From NCBI GenBank assembly GCA_963682055.1, contig OY821744.1, forward strand, positions 31,534,967 to 31,598,966: DNA of 64,000 nt, given 5' to 3'. Numbering within the stretch: position 1 is the stretch's first letter; each line of letters starts with the position of its first letter. The stretch comes from Primula veris. Taxonomy: Eukaryota > Streptophyta > Magnoliopsida > Ericales > Primulaceae. Below are positions 12,103 to 23,391 of this stretch, in pieces. Made by a program: the position numbers and the translations under genes. The notes under the pieces were generated by a model. It was not told the DNA's origin and did not search any database. It was given only the letters and a program-made list of their open reading frames with translations.

Positions 12103-14014
12103 TTAAAATACCTTAGAAAAGTCATTAGGTGAGAGATTAGTAAAAGTAGCATTAACAAAATCTTGGTCCTTTCTGCTTTGGGAATCTCTATACTTTTTCT
12201 CCACTTTATCCTCATTCCCAATTTTAAAAACTTCATGAACAAATTTTTCAACATCAGTTTCCTTTTTTTCACTCATATCCTCATCCTCTTCCGATTCCAT
12301 CGGAATATACGGAGGCCTTGGCAACCGCACGATCGAATCCCAATCCACTCCAGAAAAAAAAGCATGACCCTTGATTTCCGCCAAAGATATCCTCGCTGTA
12401 GGATCCTTCTCAAGAAGTTTCCTTATCAAATCCCTCAACGGCGCTGGTTCACCTACCAACTCCGGAGTTTTCGTCAATATTCTATAAAATGTTTCTTTTC
12501 TATTAAACCCTTTAAATGGCGTTCTCCCGTACAACATCTCGTACAAAACGACGCCTAGACTCCACCAGTCGACTGCAAAGTTGTGACCAGCGCCAGAGAC
12601 TATCTCTGGCGCCACATATTCTTCTGTTCCAACGAACGAGTTTGATTTCCCAACCAAGTCAGACTCGGAGATTCTAGCTGAGTTGACTCGCTCTGACTCA
12701 AACTCGGGTGTGATTCCCGAGTTGCAAAAGCGTATGGAAAAAGATATTTTTAATTTCCTTTTTTTCGTTGGTGGGGGTTTTGGCTTTGGGGTTCGGACTT
12801 GAGAAACATGGGGTGATTTTGGAGAGAGTTTAATAGAGAGGTCGAAATCGACGAGCATTAGGTGGCCGCTTCGTTGTATCATTACATTTTCAGGTTTTAG
12901 GTCTCGGTACACTATTCCTAATCCATGCAAATATTCGAGTGCTAATACTAATTCTGCTGCGTAAAATCTGAAAAAAAGATGGAGAAAATGAATTACATAC
13001 ATTTATGTCACTATAATCTCAAATGATACATTTATGTCAATATTCGAGTAGTTGATAATGTTATGCCACCAAACCGTCTCTTTGTGAATTTTAAAATTAT
13101 TAGGTAGCATCTTTAGTTATTATTTCTGAAATTATTTCATATGAATCTTCAATGCTGCAAACAAGTAATTCGTGTAGCTAAGGTTCTAGCTTATAGCATC
13201 AACAAACAACAAACTTCTTTGGCTACTAAATTGTTATAAACCATAATCGTTACAAATTAAAACCAAATAGTGTTATCACATTAACAAGTATCAAATTGCA
13301 CCATTAGTATATTCACTAAAAAAATCTTTGTTTCTTCTTTCTTAACGTAAAGCAAGTTTTAGTTAGAAAAAAAAAAATACATTTAAGTCACTTTTAGTTT
13401 TTTCTAATCTCAAAAATGTTTGTATATTTCAAACTAAAACTGAATCACATAAGAAAATCACATATTATTAGTTCATTACATTAATGATCACCTATTTAAA
13501 CTCATCATATACTTTCCACCAAAAAAAAAAACTCATCATAGCATCTGCAATACAATCCAACATCCATTACAACATTTCTCATCCTAGCTAATATTAAAAA
13601 CAATCTTAAATCTCATTTTCCAAGCTAGAACAAAACTGACCTGATAATATCATGAGAAAATATATTCTCCATCTGTTTCTTCCGAAGCCAGTCGAGATTT
13701 CCTCCAGAACAAAAATCGATGCCATACCCAACAATCTTATCCGTGGTCACAATCCCCTTAAGCCTCGGCAATAACGGGTGATCAAAACTTTTTAAAACCT
13801 CTTTCTCAAACCAAATCCTTTTGTACTCATCCACATTTTCTGTGCTACATTTTCTTGACTCAATCCTGGCCTTACAAATAACCTTCAAGGCTATTAGTTC
13901 GCCGTTTATTCGGTTTTTTACAAGGAATACGACCCCTTTTGCGCCTTGACCAAGGGCTGAGATTGCTTTTAGATGACTGAGATTGAGCTCCGCCGAATCT
14001 TGGCCATAGATCAT
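12103..14014 (-). CDS. OXI1-like AGC-VIII serine/threonine protein kinase
   Basis: Two exons, 14014-13641 and 12967-12103, with a 673-bp GT/AG intron that splits the Arg codon in IIR|FYAAEL. The product is about 412 residues (Arabidopsis OXI1 is about 420). The start is the first ATG of the open frame. Visible motifs are the glycine loop [12 protein letters not shown], lysine ALKV (K44), catalytic YRDLKPENV and DFD (DFDLS) in place of DFG, diagnostic of plant AGC-VIII kinases. An insertion lies between DFD and the activation segment [14 protein letters not shown], a PDK1 site, and [15 protein letters not shown] follows. The tail ends DFSKVF; I do not see a canonical FxxF hydrophobic motif. 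OXI1 kinases relay oxidative-burst and lipid signals through PDK1 and MAP kinases; that role is inferred from the family. Confidence 0.93.
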
Positions 14015-14091
14015 TTTAGGAGTTGGTGGGATGAGTGAGATTGGTAGCAAGGGAAAATGTGTTTTGGGAGTTTGTTATGGGGAAAGAAAAG

Positions 14092-14101
14092 GTATTTATA
14101 T
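14092..14101 (-). promoter_or_regulatory. TATA box of the OXI1-like kinase gene
   Basis: On the minus strand the sequence reads ATATAAATACC about 80 bases upstream of the ATG at 14014. This would place transcription start near 14065 and give a 5'UTR of about 50 nt. Confidence 0.55.
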
Positions 14102-14109
14102 GTTCAAGA

Positions 14110-14699
14110 GTTTCTTGGTGATTAAGGATTATGTAGTAATTACTTATTATTTCAAGAAAACTATAATTGCAGAAACGGTAATTACGGTTTGAAAGTTAAG
14201 TTAATTGGATCCGTTTGCTTCGATTGTAACATCAAAGTTTACAGTATTTTGAAAGGTTACAAACTTGTCGCTGTAAAATAATTATTATAATGACTGATAC
14301 TCGGTAGTCGTCGTATTTTTAAGGGATTTCATTTTCGATTGAAATCAAAATCATTGTGTGCGAAAATTTAATCGTATAACAGAACAATGAAAAAAAAAGG
14401 AATGAACAAATTTTCCTTGATTCGTCAAATTAAAGAGATATATTAGTTCCTGAACATTGTGGCTGTTTTTCAACCTCTTGCTCTTGCTTTTTCTTTTACG
14501 CTATCTTGTTCATGGGTGATTTGTGATTATATTTTCTAATAATAGCAGTAACTAGTAAGTGCTAAATACATTAAACATGTGGTGTCACGTGGTCTAAACT
14601 ACTTTTATTACATGACCAAAATAATCTCTCTTTCCCCTGTTTTGTTGTCAAATTATTAGGTGCAATTTACTTATGGACTTGGTCAAGCACCAAAATAGT
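14110..14699. other. Kinase upstream region, nothing definite
   Basis: AT-rich sequence that should include the kinase promoter. No repeat, coding segment or recognisable element beyond the TATA box was identified. Confidence 0.35.
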
Positions 14700-16580
14700 T
14701 GGCTTGAATCTAAATTAGCTACCTATGAACGTTATCGAAAAAAGTGGAATTTAAATCCAACCAATTTAGGCCTGGTAGCATAATGTAACATGGGCTTGGA
14801 TCCAGCTTTTAATCTAGCATATTTGGTGGTTGGACTTTAAATTCCTAAAACTTCTTAAAAGTGAGGCCTAAAGGATTTCGTTTCTTCCTTGTTTTTCTTT
14901 CTTTTTTATGTAATGGTCATATATATCATTTGGTATTTGTATCCTTTACCCTTTTTGTTTCTACTCATTTTAAGTAATCTTCCATCGTTTTCTCTCAATA
15001 ATTTTGTCCGTTTAACCTCAGAAAAAAACTTCTTAAAAATTGGGAACTAGCTTATATTGTGGAGGGGTTAGTTATAAAAATGGTCAATAGTTTTTTCCAG
15101 GTCATTCATTAAATAGTTTGTTAAATTTAACAACTTATTTAGCAACATTAACGTTAATTTGTTGTTTAACCGTGAATGAAAAATGGTTTGTTAGCTAAAA
15201 TTTTATGTAACAAGTGATATAATGGAACCATTATATATGGATGCTCTAATAAAATTAGATATAGGAAGTGAAAATTAAGGATTTGTCTAAAAAAATTAAA
15301 GTATTTAATGATTAGTCTCTCTTTCAAACTAATTTAAGTATTGGTCTATTTTTAACAAAATTATTTAATTATTGATCCAATTTTAGTAAATATAAAAAGC
15401 CTACTAACTCTTAAGATTTGTGGGGGTGAGGAAGACGAGGATTGGTTTGTAATTTCATAAATTATTGTACTGGTCTAACAGTTTTAGAAATATAAATGTT
15501 TGACTCCCTAGTTAAAACTAGCTATATATAAAATGTTTAAATACTAATATCACATTCTTTTCTATTAGCTTTCTAATGAACATAACACATAAAAGTGACT
15601 TAATTAACTATGACTTATTTTTTAAAACAATTAAAACTGTTTAATTAGACTCAAAATGTTTTTAAAATAACTCAAACTGTTTTTAAATGACCATGGAATG
15701 TTTTCAAACGACTCAAATTATTTTACAACAATTTAGACTATGTTTAAACCACTCAGACTCTTTTTAAATTGAGCCATACTGTTTTTAAAACGTTTCAACC
15801 TGTTTTTAAAAGACTAAGATTGTTTTTAAATGATTAGACTGTTTGAAAATTGACTTAAATTGTTTTGAAAAATGCATCATATTGTTTTTAAAACAACTCG
15901 GACTCTTCTTAAATAACTTGGATTTTTTTTTAAATGATTTAAGTAACTCATACTGTTTTTTAAATGAATCAAAATAACTTTGACTGTTTTTATACTAACT
16001 CAAATTGTTTTAAAATGACTTAAATTAGTTAATACTGTTTTTTGATTGACTTGAATTAACTCAGACTGTTTTTAAAAGGACATTAATAAACTCATAATGT
16101 TTTTAAATGCTTTAAATTAACTTAGACTTTTTTAGGATGACTTAAATTAACCCAGACTATTTTTTAAATCACTTAAATTAACTCAGACTGTTTTCTAAAT
16201 GATTTAAATTAACTCACACTGTTTTTTAAAATGACTTAAATTGACACATACTGTTTTTAAAATAACTCAAACTATTTTTAAAACGACTCAAACTGTTTTT
16301 AAAATGATTTAAATCAACTCATATTATTTTTAAAATGACTAAAATTAGCTCAGACTGTTTTCAAAATGACTAAAATTTGCTCAGACTGTTTTTAAAATGA
16401 TTAAGACTGTTTTTAAAATAAATTAAATTAAGTCATACTATTTTTAAAATTGATTAAATTAATTCATACTGTTTTTAAAATAATTTAAATTAACTCATAC
16501 TGTTTTCAAAATGACTTAAATTGACTCATATTGTTTTTTATATAGCTTCTTTAACGAAATTAACTCATATTGTTTTCAGA
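14700..16580. repeat. AT-rich tandem array with duplicated flank (copy 1)
   Basis: From about 15590 to 16560 the sequence is built of diverged units like 'AACTCATACTG' + 'TTTTTAAAATGACTTAAATT' (about 31 bp), mixed with a shorter form 'GACTCAAACTG' + 'TTTTTAAAAC' (about 21 bp), some 30-40 units in all. Its left flank (14705-14845, containing 'CCTATGAACGTTATCG' and 'CATGGGCTTGGATCCA') and the stretch 15465-15590 recur almost unchanged at 37411-37690, followed there by a second array. It has no coding capacity. Confidence 0.8.
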
Positions 16581-17212
16581 ATTTTTAGCATACCGACCTC
16601 CTAACGAAATTAACCAACATTTTTATATTGTTTCTTTAACGAAAGATAAATTTTTATTGATGTTCCGTTTGTTAATATTAAATATTCACATGTAAAAAGT
16701 TGTCACAACGGTGTCTATGTATGTAAACAACAATATCACCATACAATAATTATTACTTCTTATATTTACAAAAAACTACCGTACTTTCACAAACTAACAA
16801 ATAATTCACAAACCTTAGCATACAACAAGCTTTTCCCTCTTGAAAAGTTTTTACCCATGGAAGAAAATTTTGAAATACACTATAACCTACTATTTCCACA
16901 AGCCTCAGCTGCATAAAGATCCTAACAGATTGCGGAAACTTAAATTAAATTCCTAAAAACGTGAATAAATTTTGCCGAAAACCGATGAAATAACCAAAGA
17001 AAAGCGTCAAAAAGTACAGAGCATGTTAACGGAAGTGGGGGCGGCAATATATTTTACGCCCTAATTAGCAGCAATAGATGCGGGCATAATTAATCCTGGT
17101 CTTATATTTTCATCAAACAGCCAAAGTAAAATATAATTAATAAAACTAATTTAAGGTTGTATTGTTATATTCTCACTCCTCTTGTCTCTCTGAAACCAAG
17201 TTTTTAAATGGT

Positions 17213-18327
17213 CCAATATTAGGGAGATTCTTTTTTTCATACTATAATTGCTCATCATTACACGGGATGTGGATCTGAGATCCACGTCTACGTGGCACCT
17301 GATTTTTTTTTATTTTTTTTGTTTTTCTTATTTTATTTTATTTTCGTATATAAAAAACTTTCTAAATTTTACTCAAAAACTTTTTTAATTTTATCCGAAA
17401 AAAACTCTAACTATCAACCATCAAACTGCTTCCTATATCAAATTAATATATTTTTTTATCAATTCAACATAACTCTACCACTACAATTATCCCCAATTTT
17501 ACCACAAAAAAAAACCTCTCTCAATTTACCAAAAAAAAAATTTGTTCAATTTTACCAAAAAAAAACTCTAACCATCAACCATAAAACTCATTAATATATC
17601 AAATTAATATATTTTTTTATCAAATCAACATCACTCTACCACTATAATTATTCTCAATTTTACCAAAAAAAAAACTTATCCCAATTTACCAAAAAAAAAA
17701 CTTTCTCAATTTTACCAAAAAAAAACTCTAACCATCAACCATCAAACTCCTCGTATATCAAATTAATATATTTTTTTATCAAATCAACGTCACTCTACCA
17801 CTACAATTATCTCCAATTTTACTATAAAAAAAAACATCTCCCAATTTACCAAAAAAAACTTAAATTGGGGGAGGTTTTATTTTGGTAAATTGGGATAGGT
17901 TTTTTTTGATAAAATTGGGGATAAATGTAGTGGTAAAGTTATATTGATCTGATATTAAGTTGATATACGAAAGAGTTTGATGGTTGATGGTTAGAGTTTT
18001 TTTTTGGTAAAATTGGGAAAAAAAAATTTTTTTGGATAAATTGGGATATGTTTTTTTTTGGTAAAATTAGGGATAATTGTAGTGGTAGAGTGATTTGATT
18101 TAATAAAAAAATATATTAATTTGATATAAGAAGCAGTTTGATGGTTGATGGTTAGAGTTTTTTTAGATAAAATTGGACAAGTTTTTTATATACGAAAACA
18201 AAAATAAAATAAGAAAAACAAAAATAAAATAAAAATCAAGTGTCACGTAGACGTGAGATCTCATATGAAAGGTCCCTTATAGTGGTGATCAATTATACTA
18301 TGGAAAAAAGAATCTCCCCCAATATTG
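17213..18327. mobile_element. MULE-type element with long inverted ends
   Basis: Element 17222-18318 (1,097 bp) begins GGGAGATTCTTTTT and ends with its inverse. The inverted ends run about 100 bp, including an ACGTCTACGTG segment on both sides. Flanks CCAATATTA (17213-17221) and CCAATATTG (18319-18327) match at 8 of 9 positions, which fits the 9-bp target duplication of Mutator-like elements. The interior consists of direct and inverted copies of one roughly 130-bp subrepeat ('CTAACCATCAACCATC', 'CACTCTACCACTA', 'CCAATTTTACC'). No transposase is present, so it is non-autonomous. Confidence 0.8.
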
Positions 18328-19354
18328 TCATGATTTGATTTTTATTGGAGTTAAATAAACACAATGAGCAGCACAATCAAATTGAACCTGTTATTTAGGT
18401 CCTCCATTTCACATACTTGCAAAATATTATATCATAACTTTATTTGAAGAAAATCGGCTATTTTATCCAATTGAATTCGTATCTAGCTATATCCTCTTTT
18501 ACAACTTCCTCAGTTTATTTTCCCCATAACCACTGCACAATTTTTTTAAATCTAATCTTATCAAATGCCCCAGATTTGTTCCATTCCATTTCCATGCTAG
18601 GATGGGCTTAATTTCTAGTTTGGGAGGGGGATTTCGTTGAGTTGCTTTTGATTTTAAAATACTAAGACATAATCCTTTAACAACATGAGTAAATAAGTGT
18701 TATGCCCAAATAACAATACTTGTTCTATAAAGAAAATCAAGTCTATACTATTTACTACTTCTGTTATACTTTATATAAATCTGCACTAACATCACACGGT
18801 AAGCATGGGGAACACACGGCCAAAATGTAACTATTTTATTGTCATCCTAGTGATAGTTAATCAGTGGTTCAATTTAAATTAACAGATAGAAATGTGAGGT
18901 AATTAAATTAGAAAATAAAATAAATTAACATGTAAGTGATTAATCACATGCACATAGTAACAAACTCCAGGGATCAATAACTTATTTCTATATGCACAAT
19001 AAGACTTGTCAGTTTGACTGTGAATTAGGTAATAATATGAAAATGTCAGTTATGGTATAATTCATGTCACGTAATAAAAACTCAATCTATTAAAAAAAAT
19101 AAAAAATTAATATTTAAATTTAGGATAGACTCAAACTAGCATTTTAATATATTTATTTAGATTTTTAATAGATTAGTTTTTATAGATGAATTGATTTTTT
19201 ACTATTAGCGTGCATTAATACTCAATGGTCTGCGTAAAGCATGAGACTATGACAATACACTTTTGTATCTAGTAGTCACTGTCTTCTTACTTTTACTGGT
19301 TTGCACTGTCTAGTCACTGTAGTATTGATTAACATTTTGTACTTTTGTCTACTT
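18328..19354. other. AT-rich intergenic stretch
   Basis: Nothing recognised on either strand. Confidence 0.4.
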
Positions 19355-19830
19355 TGTATTCTAGTCCACCTAGTAGAAACAAATTCTCAAAATGAAAAAA
19401 GGTAAACAGGGCAAGGAACACAATTCTTTAAGAAGCATGGTGGTGAAGATTTTTAGACAAAGGGAAAGAATGTTATTTTTTCTAATCTTATCTCCGTTAA
19501 TTAAAACAATAACAATAAAGGTAAAATCATAATAATTAAACATTACATTATTCAAGTCCTCAAAGTAAAAAGTAAAAACCACAATTCACGGAATTGATAA
19601 TGCAAACATAAATGGTCGTAGGCACAATTTAATAAGCATTAAATTGGGGTCACTAATCCAAAATTGGTCAATTTTTTTAGTTATGGATTAATATCAGTTA
19701 TATTTCGCTATATTTCCCTATGTTTACGTACATTTTGTCCATTGGATGTACAAATACATGCTAACAAGATAAAGAACACAAACAAAACAAAAAACATAAT
19801 AACAACAAACTTGGTTTCATAAGTCCTCAA
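19355..19830. repeat. Non-coding block duplicated at 62.5-63.1 kb
   Basis: Sequence from 'ACTAGAAACAAATTCTCAAA'-like text at 19370, through 'GCATGGTGGTGAAGATTTT' and 'GTAAAATCATAATAATTAAA', to 'ACCACAATTCAC' (19589) matches 62519-62770 closely. The following 'GTACATTTTGTCC' and 'AAAGAACACAAACAAAACAA' (19725-19800) correspond to 62960-63045. It is a segmental or transposon-carried duplication. Confidence 0.75.
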
Positions 19831-19886
19831 AAAAAGAGAGGAGATCTAGTAGGTAGGTGGGGCGAGTGTACTAGCAGTGGTTACGG

Positions 19887-20085
19887 CTGTTCCATTAGCC
19901 TATGGTGATTCTATTCAATTGACATTACCTGTCCTGAAAAAGCTCACTTTTAGAGTTCCATCAAGGCCAGCCCGGCACTCTCATAAGAAATACCATCCTT
20001 AGCAGATCCTCCGGATCTCCAACTCCCCAACCCCAACCGCAGATCCTCCGGATCTCCAACTCCCCAACCACCGACGGAGGTATGT
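19887..20085 (+). pseudogene. Exon-like segment with 29-bp direct repeat, unrecognised
   Basis: An open frame of over 40 codons (from about 19867, ending TAG near 19998) reads VTAVPLAYGDSIQLTLPVLK and then KLTFRVPSRP. It is followed by two direct copies of a 29-bp unit 'AGATCCTCCGGATCTCC' + 'AACTCCCCAACC' (20013 and 20042), and a GT donor-like site 'GAGGTATGTTTT' near 20079. It may be the first exon of the gene whose next exon begins at about 20620. I do not recognise the family. Confidence 0.35.
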
Positions 20086-20614
20086 TTTTTATTTTTCCAA
20101 AAAATTACTTTTTATTTTTGCATTACTACCATGTTCATCATGTTTTTGCTAAATTTATAATTAAATGCATAGTATCATTTTTTAAGTCCAAAAGATTTAA
20201 TCTTTAATAGTTTTATTGAATGTTTACTTACCATTTATTGGATTATATAACATTAAAGTTGTTAAAAGTTCATGTTTTTAAGGTTTAGTATTAAATTTTA
20301 GTTTTAAACATTAAAATTTTTATTTATTTTTCATTTATAAGGCTCAAAATCATGTATTTTCAACAAATTTAATGCAAAAAATTCAAAAAATACGTCTAAC
20401 CCTCGAAAGAAAATTGCATAGTAAATTTTTAATTTTTAACGAAAACAACTTTAATAAAATTGCTAATTTAACATTGAAAAAAGTAAGTAAAATGAAAAAC
20501 TAATATAAAGGTTAGGCTTTTTTGTAAAAAAAGTAAAAGAATAGACTTTTTTTGAAGAAAACCTTTGGTTTAATTTAAGTCTAATTAAATTCTGAATATA
20601 TATATATATATACA

Positions 20615-21044
20615 GATCTCTGTGACGTCGACCGTGTACACATAAACTGGCTCAAAACAACCATTACTGAGGTGTCTACTGTTCAAAAAGAGCTTGATGC
20701 AAGACCGATTCCATTTTATCGAGTGTGTTATACTCGGCTGAATGTGTAACGGTATTTCAAGCCATTATGGCAGCCGGTACCAATTTCGTCGGAATGTCTT
20801 GCCGGAGAACGAGTTTCCTGGTGGGTATCAATGCATTGTGCTTGGGGTGAGTTACCTATTATACGCGCTCAAAGCGTTCATCCAAATCTTTGAATTGAAA
20901 AATCCTAGAATAGATGTGAGGGAGAGAATCAAAGCGGTAAACGAAAATTTGATTCGTTTTCGTGTAAAATTAAAACCGACTTACACCGCCGATGATAATA
21001 TAATACGTTCTCCTATCTCCAATACTTCTAACCGCGTACCTTAA
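20615..21044 (+). pseudogene. Unrecognised small membrane-protein gene, left arm copy
   Basis: After a TA-rich acceptor the sequence reads LCDVDRVHINWLK and TEVSTVQKELDA. A frameshift and stop follow near 20700-20748, then MAAGTNFVGMSCRR, one hydrophobic segment (about 22 residues, INALCLGVSYLLYALKAF), and the basic region VRERIKAVNENLIRFRV to a stop at 21044. The C-terminal part resembles a single-pass membrane protein with a short polar tail. No family is recognised. It forms the left arm of a large inverted repeat; the other copy is at 21942-22310. Confidence 0.5.
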
Positions 21045-22328
21045 TCCAGTCATCTCGATCGAATAGGCCGAGAATTGAACCAGATCCGCCATGTTAGCCG
21101 CACACATGGGTTTAAAACTTATTTGTCATATTTGACCATATTTGGTGGCCGTTTGGCTTTTAATCACGGGTGATTTTGCAAGTACAAAACGAAACTTTGC
21201 CGTGTTAAAAGGTAAATAATTAATTTTATGTAGGTTTAGAATTTAGATATTAAATGTTAACTATTTAAGCCATTTTGGTTCTAAAATGCTGTGATGCTAC
21301 TAATCAGAAAGGCTGGCTTTTGTATATTCAGGTAAAAAACCAATCATTTTTTTTATTTCTCATTATCAGATTACTTTTATCATTTCTACTGAGTATATTG
21401 CTTTTTTTAATTTCATTATTGTTCAATTATTTCAAAAAAGATTTGTTCTAATGGGATGTTAGAGTTTAGTAAAGGGTTTGTTTGAGTTTAGAATTAAAAT
21501 TTTCATATTTTTTTTTATTAATTATTAATTTACCTTTTAATTCTAAACTCAAACAAGCCTTTTACTAAACTCTAACAGCCCAACACTTTTTTTTTGAAAG
21601 TGATTGGTTTTTTACCTGAAGATACAAAAGCCATCCTTTCTGATTTTCTGGACCAGAACTCTGTAGTATGATTACCGCTACCAGTAACATCACTGCATTG
21701 TAGAACCAAAATGGCTTAAATAGTCAACATTTAATATCTAAATTCTAACCTACTTAAAATTAATTATTTACCTTTTAACACGACAAATGTTTCGTTTTGT
21801 ACTTGCAAAACCACTCGCGATCAAAAGGCAAACGGCCACCAAATATATGCTCAAATATGACAAATGAGTTTTAAACCCATGTGTGCGGCTAACCTGGCGG
21901 ATCTGGTTCAATTCTTGCACTATTCGGCCGAGATGGATGGGTTAAGGTACGGGGTTAGAAGGACTGGAGATGGGAGGACCTGTTATATTATCCTCGGCGG
22001 TGTAAGTCGGTTCTAATTTTACACGAAAACGAATCAAATTTTCGTTTACCGCTTTGATTCTCTCCCTCACATCTTTTCTAGGCCTTTTCAATTCAAAGAT
22101 TTGGATGAACGCTTTGAGCGCGTATAATAGGTAACCCACCCCCAAACACAAGGCATTAATACCCACCACCAGGAAGCTCGCTCTCCGGCAAGACATTCCG
22201 ACGAAATTAGTACCGGCTGCCATCACGTCTTGAAATATCGTTAGCCATCCATCCGAGTATAAGACACTCGACAAAACGGAATCGGCCTTGACATCAAAGT
22301 TCTATTGAGCAGTATACACCTCAGTAAT
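20663..22328. repeat. Large gene-derived inverted repeat, ~0.8-kb arms
   Basis: Left arm 20663-21499 is the reverse complement of right arm 21536-22328, apart from scattered substitutions and a few indels. The left arm has an extra pyrimidine-rich stretch near 21340-21420. The loop is about 36 bp. The arms contain the same gene segment plus its downstream flank ('GGCCGTTTGGC..TTTTGCAAGTACAAAACG'). If transcribed through, the RNA would fold into a hairpin of about 800 base pairs. Confidence 0.88.
21942..22310 (-). pseudogene. Unrecognised small membrane-protein gene, right arm copy
   Basis: Inverted copy of the 20615-21044 segment. Its open frame is better kept than the left copy's: about 110 codons without interruption (SSVLYSDGWLTIFQDV, AAGTNFVGMSCRRASF, a hydrophobic stretch GINALCLGVGYLLYALKAF, then VRERIKAVNENLIRFRV) to a stop at 21942. 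It has no ATG at the left end of the frame and a TAG a few codons upstream. Probably a broken gene end. Function unknown. Confidence 0.5.
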
Positions 22329-22424
22329 TATTGTTTTTAGAATTAAAAGTTCCATATTTTTTTTATTAATTATTACTTTACTTGTGAGTGACTGGATTTT
22401 GAGACAGTGATCGGATAGATAGGC

Positions 22425-22620
22425 TTTCGCTATTTAACCGCCGTCAAAGTGGGCCTATGCCACCAATGCCTCGGTTTAACCCTTTCCAGGTTAGAGAATA
22501 GCATTCCACTTTCACATATGCACACTTCCGAATACGTTTTCCTCCTAGATATCAGGATATAAACATTATCAGTATCTAGCTAGAAAAAGACTTTTTAATC
22601 ATGTTGCAAGTGCTGAACTA
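22425..22620 (+). pseudogene. Partial copy of the 61-kb Met/Pro-rich exon and intron
   Basis: 'TATTTAACCGCCGTCAAAG' to the donor 'CCAGGTTAGA' and onward to 'TATCAGTATCTAGCTAG' matches 61271-61430. Only the last third of the exon remains here (about 20 codons, ending FNPFQ before GT). Its left border falls inside the exon, so this is a fragment. Confidence 0.7.
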
Positions 22621-22679
22621 AGATCTCATGGAGCTGGTGTAGCTTTCCACCTACTTTTCAATTCTCTGATAGTTTATGC

Positions 22680-22990
22680 ATGTATCATTGGGTCACGTCA
22701 GTCAAATCATCTTGTTGATAAGCATCTTGTCAATAAGCGTTTTGTTAATAAGCAAATCAAAGTCCCTTAGTAGATAATACAATGGAAGTTGTTTGAGGAA
22801 AATGAAGACAGCACTTGAACTCAACAAACTTATTGTTGAGATTCTAATGGTTAAGGGTGAAAACAATATGAATAGGTTTGGACGATTGAAAGAAAATATA
22901 AAAAGGCCCCTACTGTGGAGTGTTTCCAACCCAAATACCTGAGAATTTTACATTGGAGAAGCCATTTCATAACGGGTATTGCAGAACCCG
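22680..22990 (-). repeat. Block inverted relative to its copy at 61.45-61.79 kb
   Basis: Read on the minus strand, this stretch from 'ACACGGGTTCTGCAATACCC' through 'GAAACACTCCACAGTAGGGG' to 'GACTGACGTGACCCAATGAT' matches plus-strand 61460-61780 at high identity. The adjoining exon/intron fragment (22425-22620) is in direct orientation in both places, so this block was flipped in one of them. Confidence 0.8.
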
Positions 22991-23391
22991 TGTATGTAAT
23001 GATGTTTGCAGACTTGTTTGTATAATTAAACCATGTCTTCTATCACAAGGGTGTTGTGAATCTGAACCAGGGTGTTTTTGATAACATTCATCAACAATTT
23101 AAATTTGAGTAGGAGTTATTTGATTCCACCATAAGTGTACTTGTCTGGTTAATCTGTTTCAAACATGTTTGGCTGCGCTTGTCGCTCTGCGTGTATGTAA
23201 TGATGTTTGCAGACTTGTTTGTATAATTAAACCATGTCTTCTATCACAAGGGTGTTGTGAATCTGAACCAGGGTGTTTTTGATAACATTCATCAACAATT
23301 TAAATTTGAGTAGGAGTTATTTGATTCCACCATAAGTGTACTTGTCTGGTTAATCTGTTTCAAACATGTTTGGCTGCGCTTGTCGCTCTGC
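22990..23391. repeat. Perfect 201-bp tandem duplication
   Basis: 22990-23190 and 23191-23391 appear identical from 'GTGTATGTAATGATG' to 'GCGCTTGTCGCTCTGC'. It is either a very recent duplication or an assembly artefact. No coding frame spans it. Confidence 0.9.

Noticed and set aside
12163..12558. 131-codon plus-strand frame over the kinase exon
   Set aside because: Antisense shadow of the kinase C-terminal coding region.
15590..16560. CRISPR-like repetitive appearance
   Set aside because: Units are degenerate, lack unique spacers, and the genome is a plant; these are ordinary AT-rich tandem repeats.
22995..23070. Possible box C/D snoRNA (ATGATGT .. CTGA) in the 201-bp duplicate
   Set aside because: Box C deviates from RTGATGA, there is no terminal stem, and no clear D' or guide sequence.
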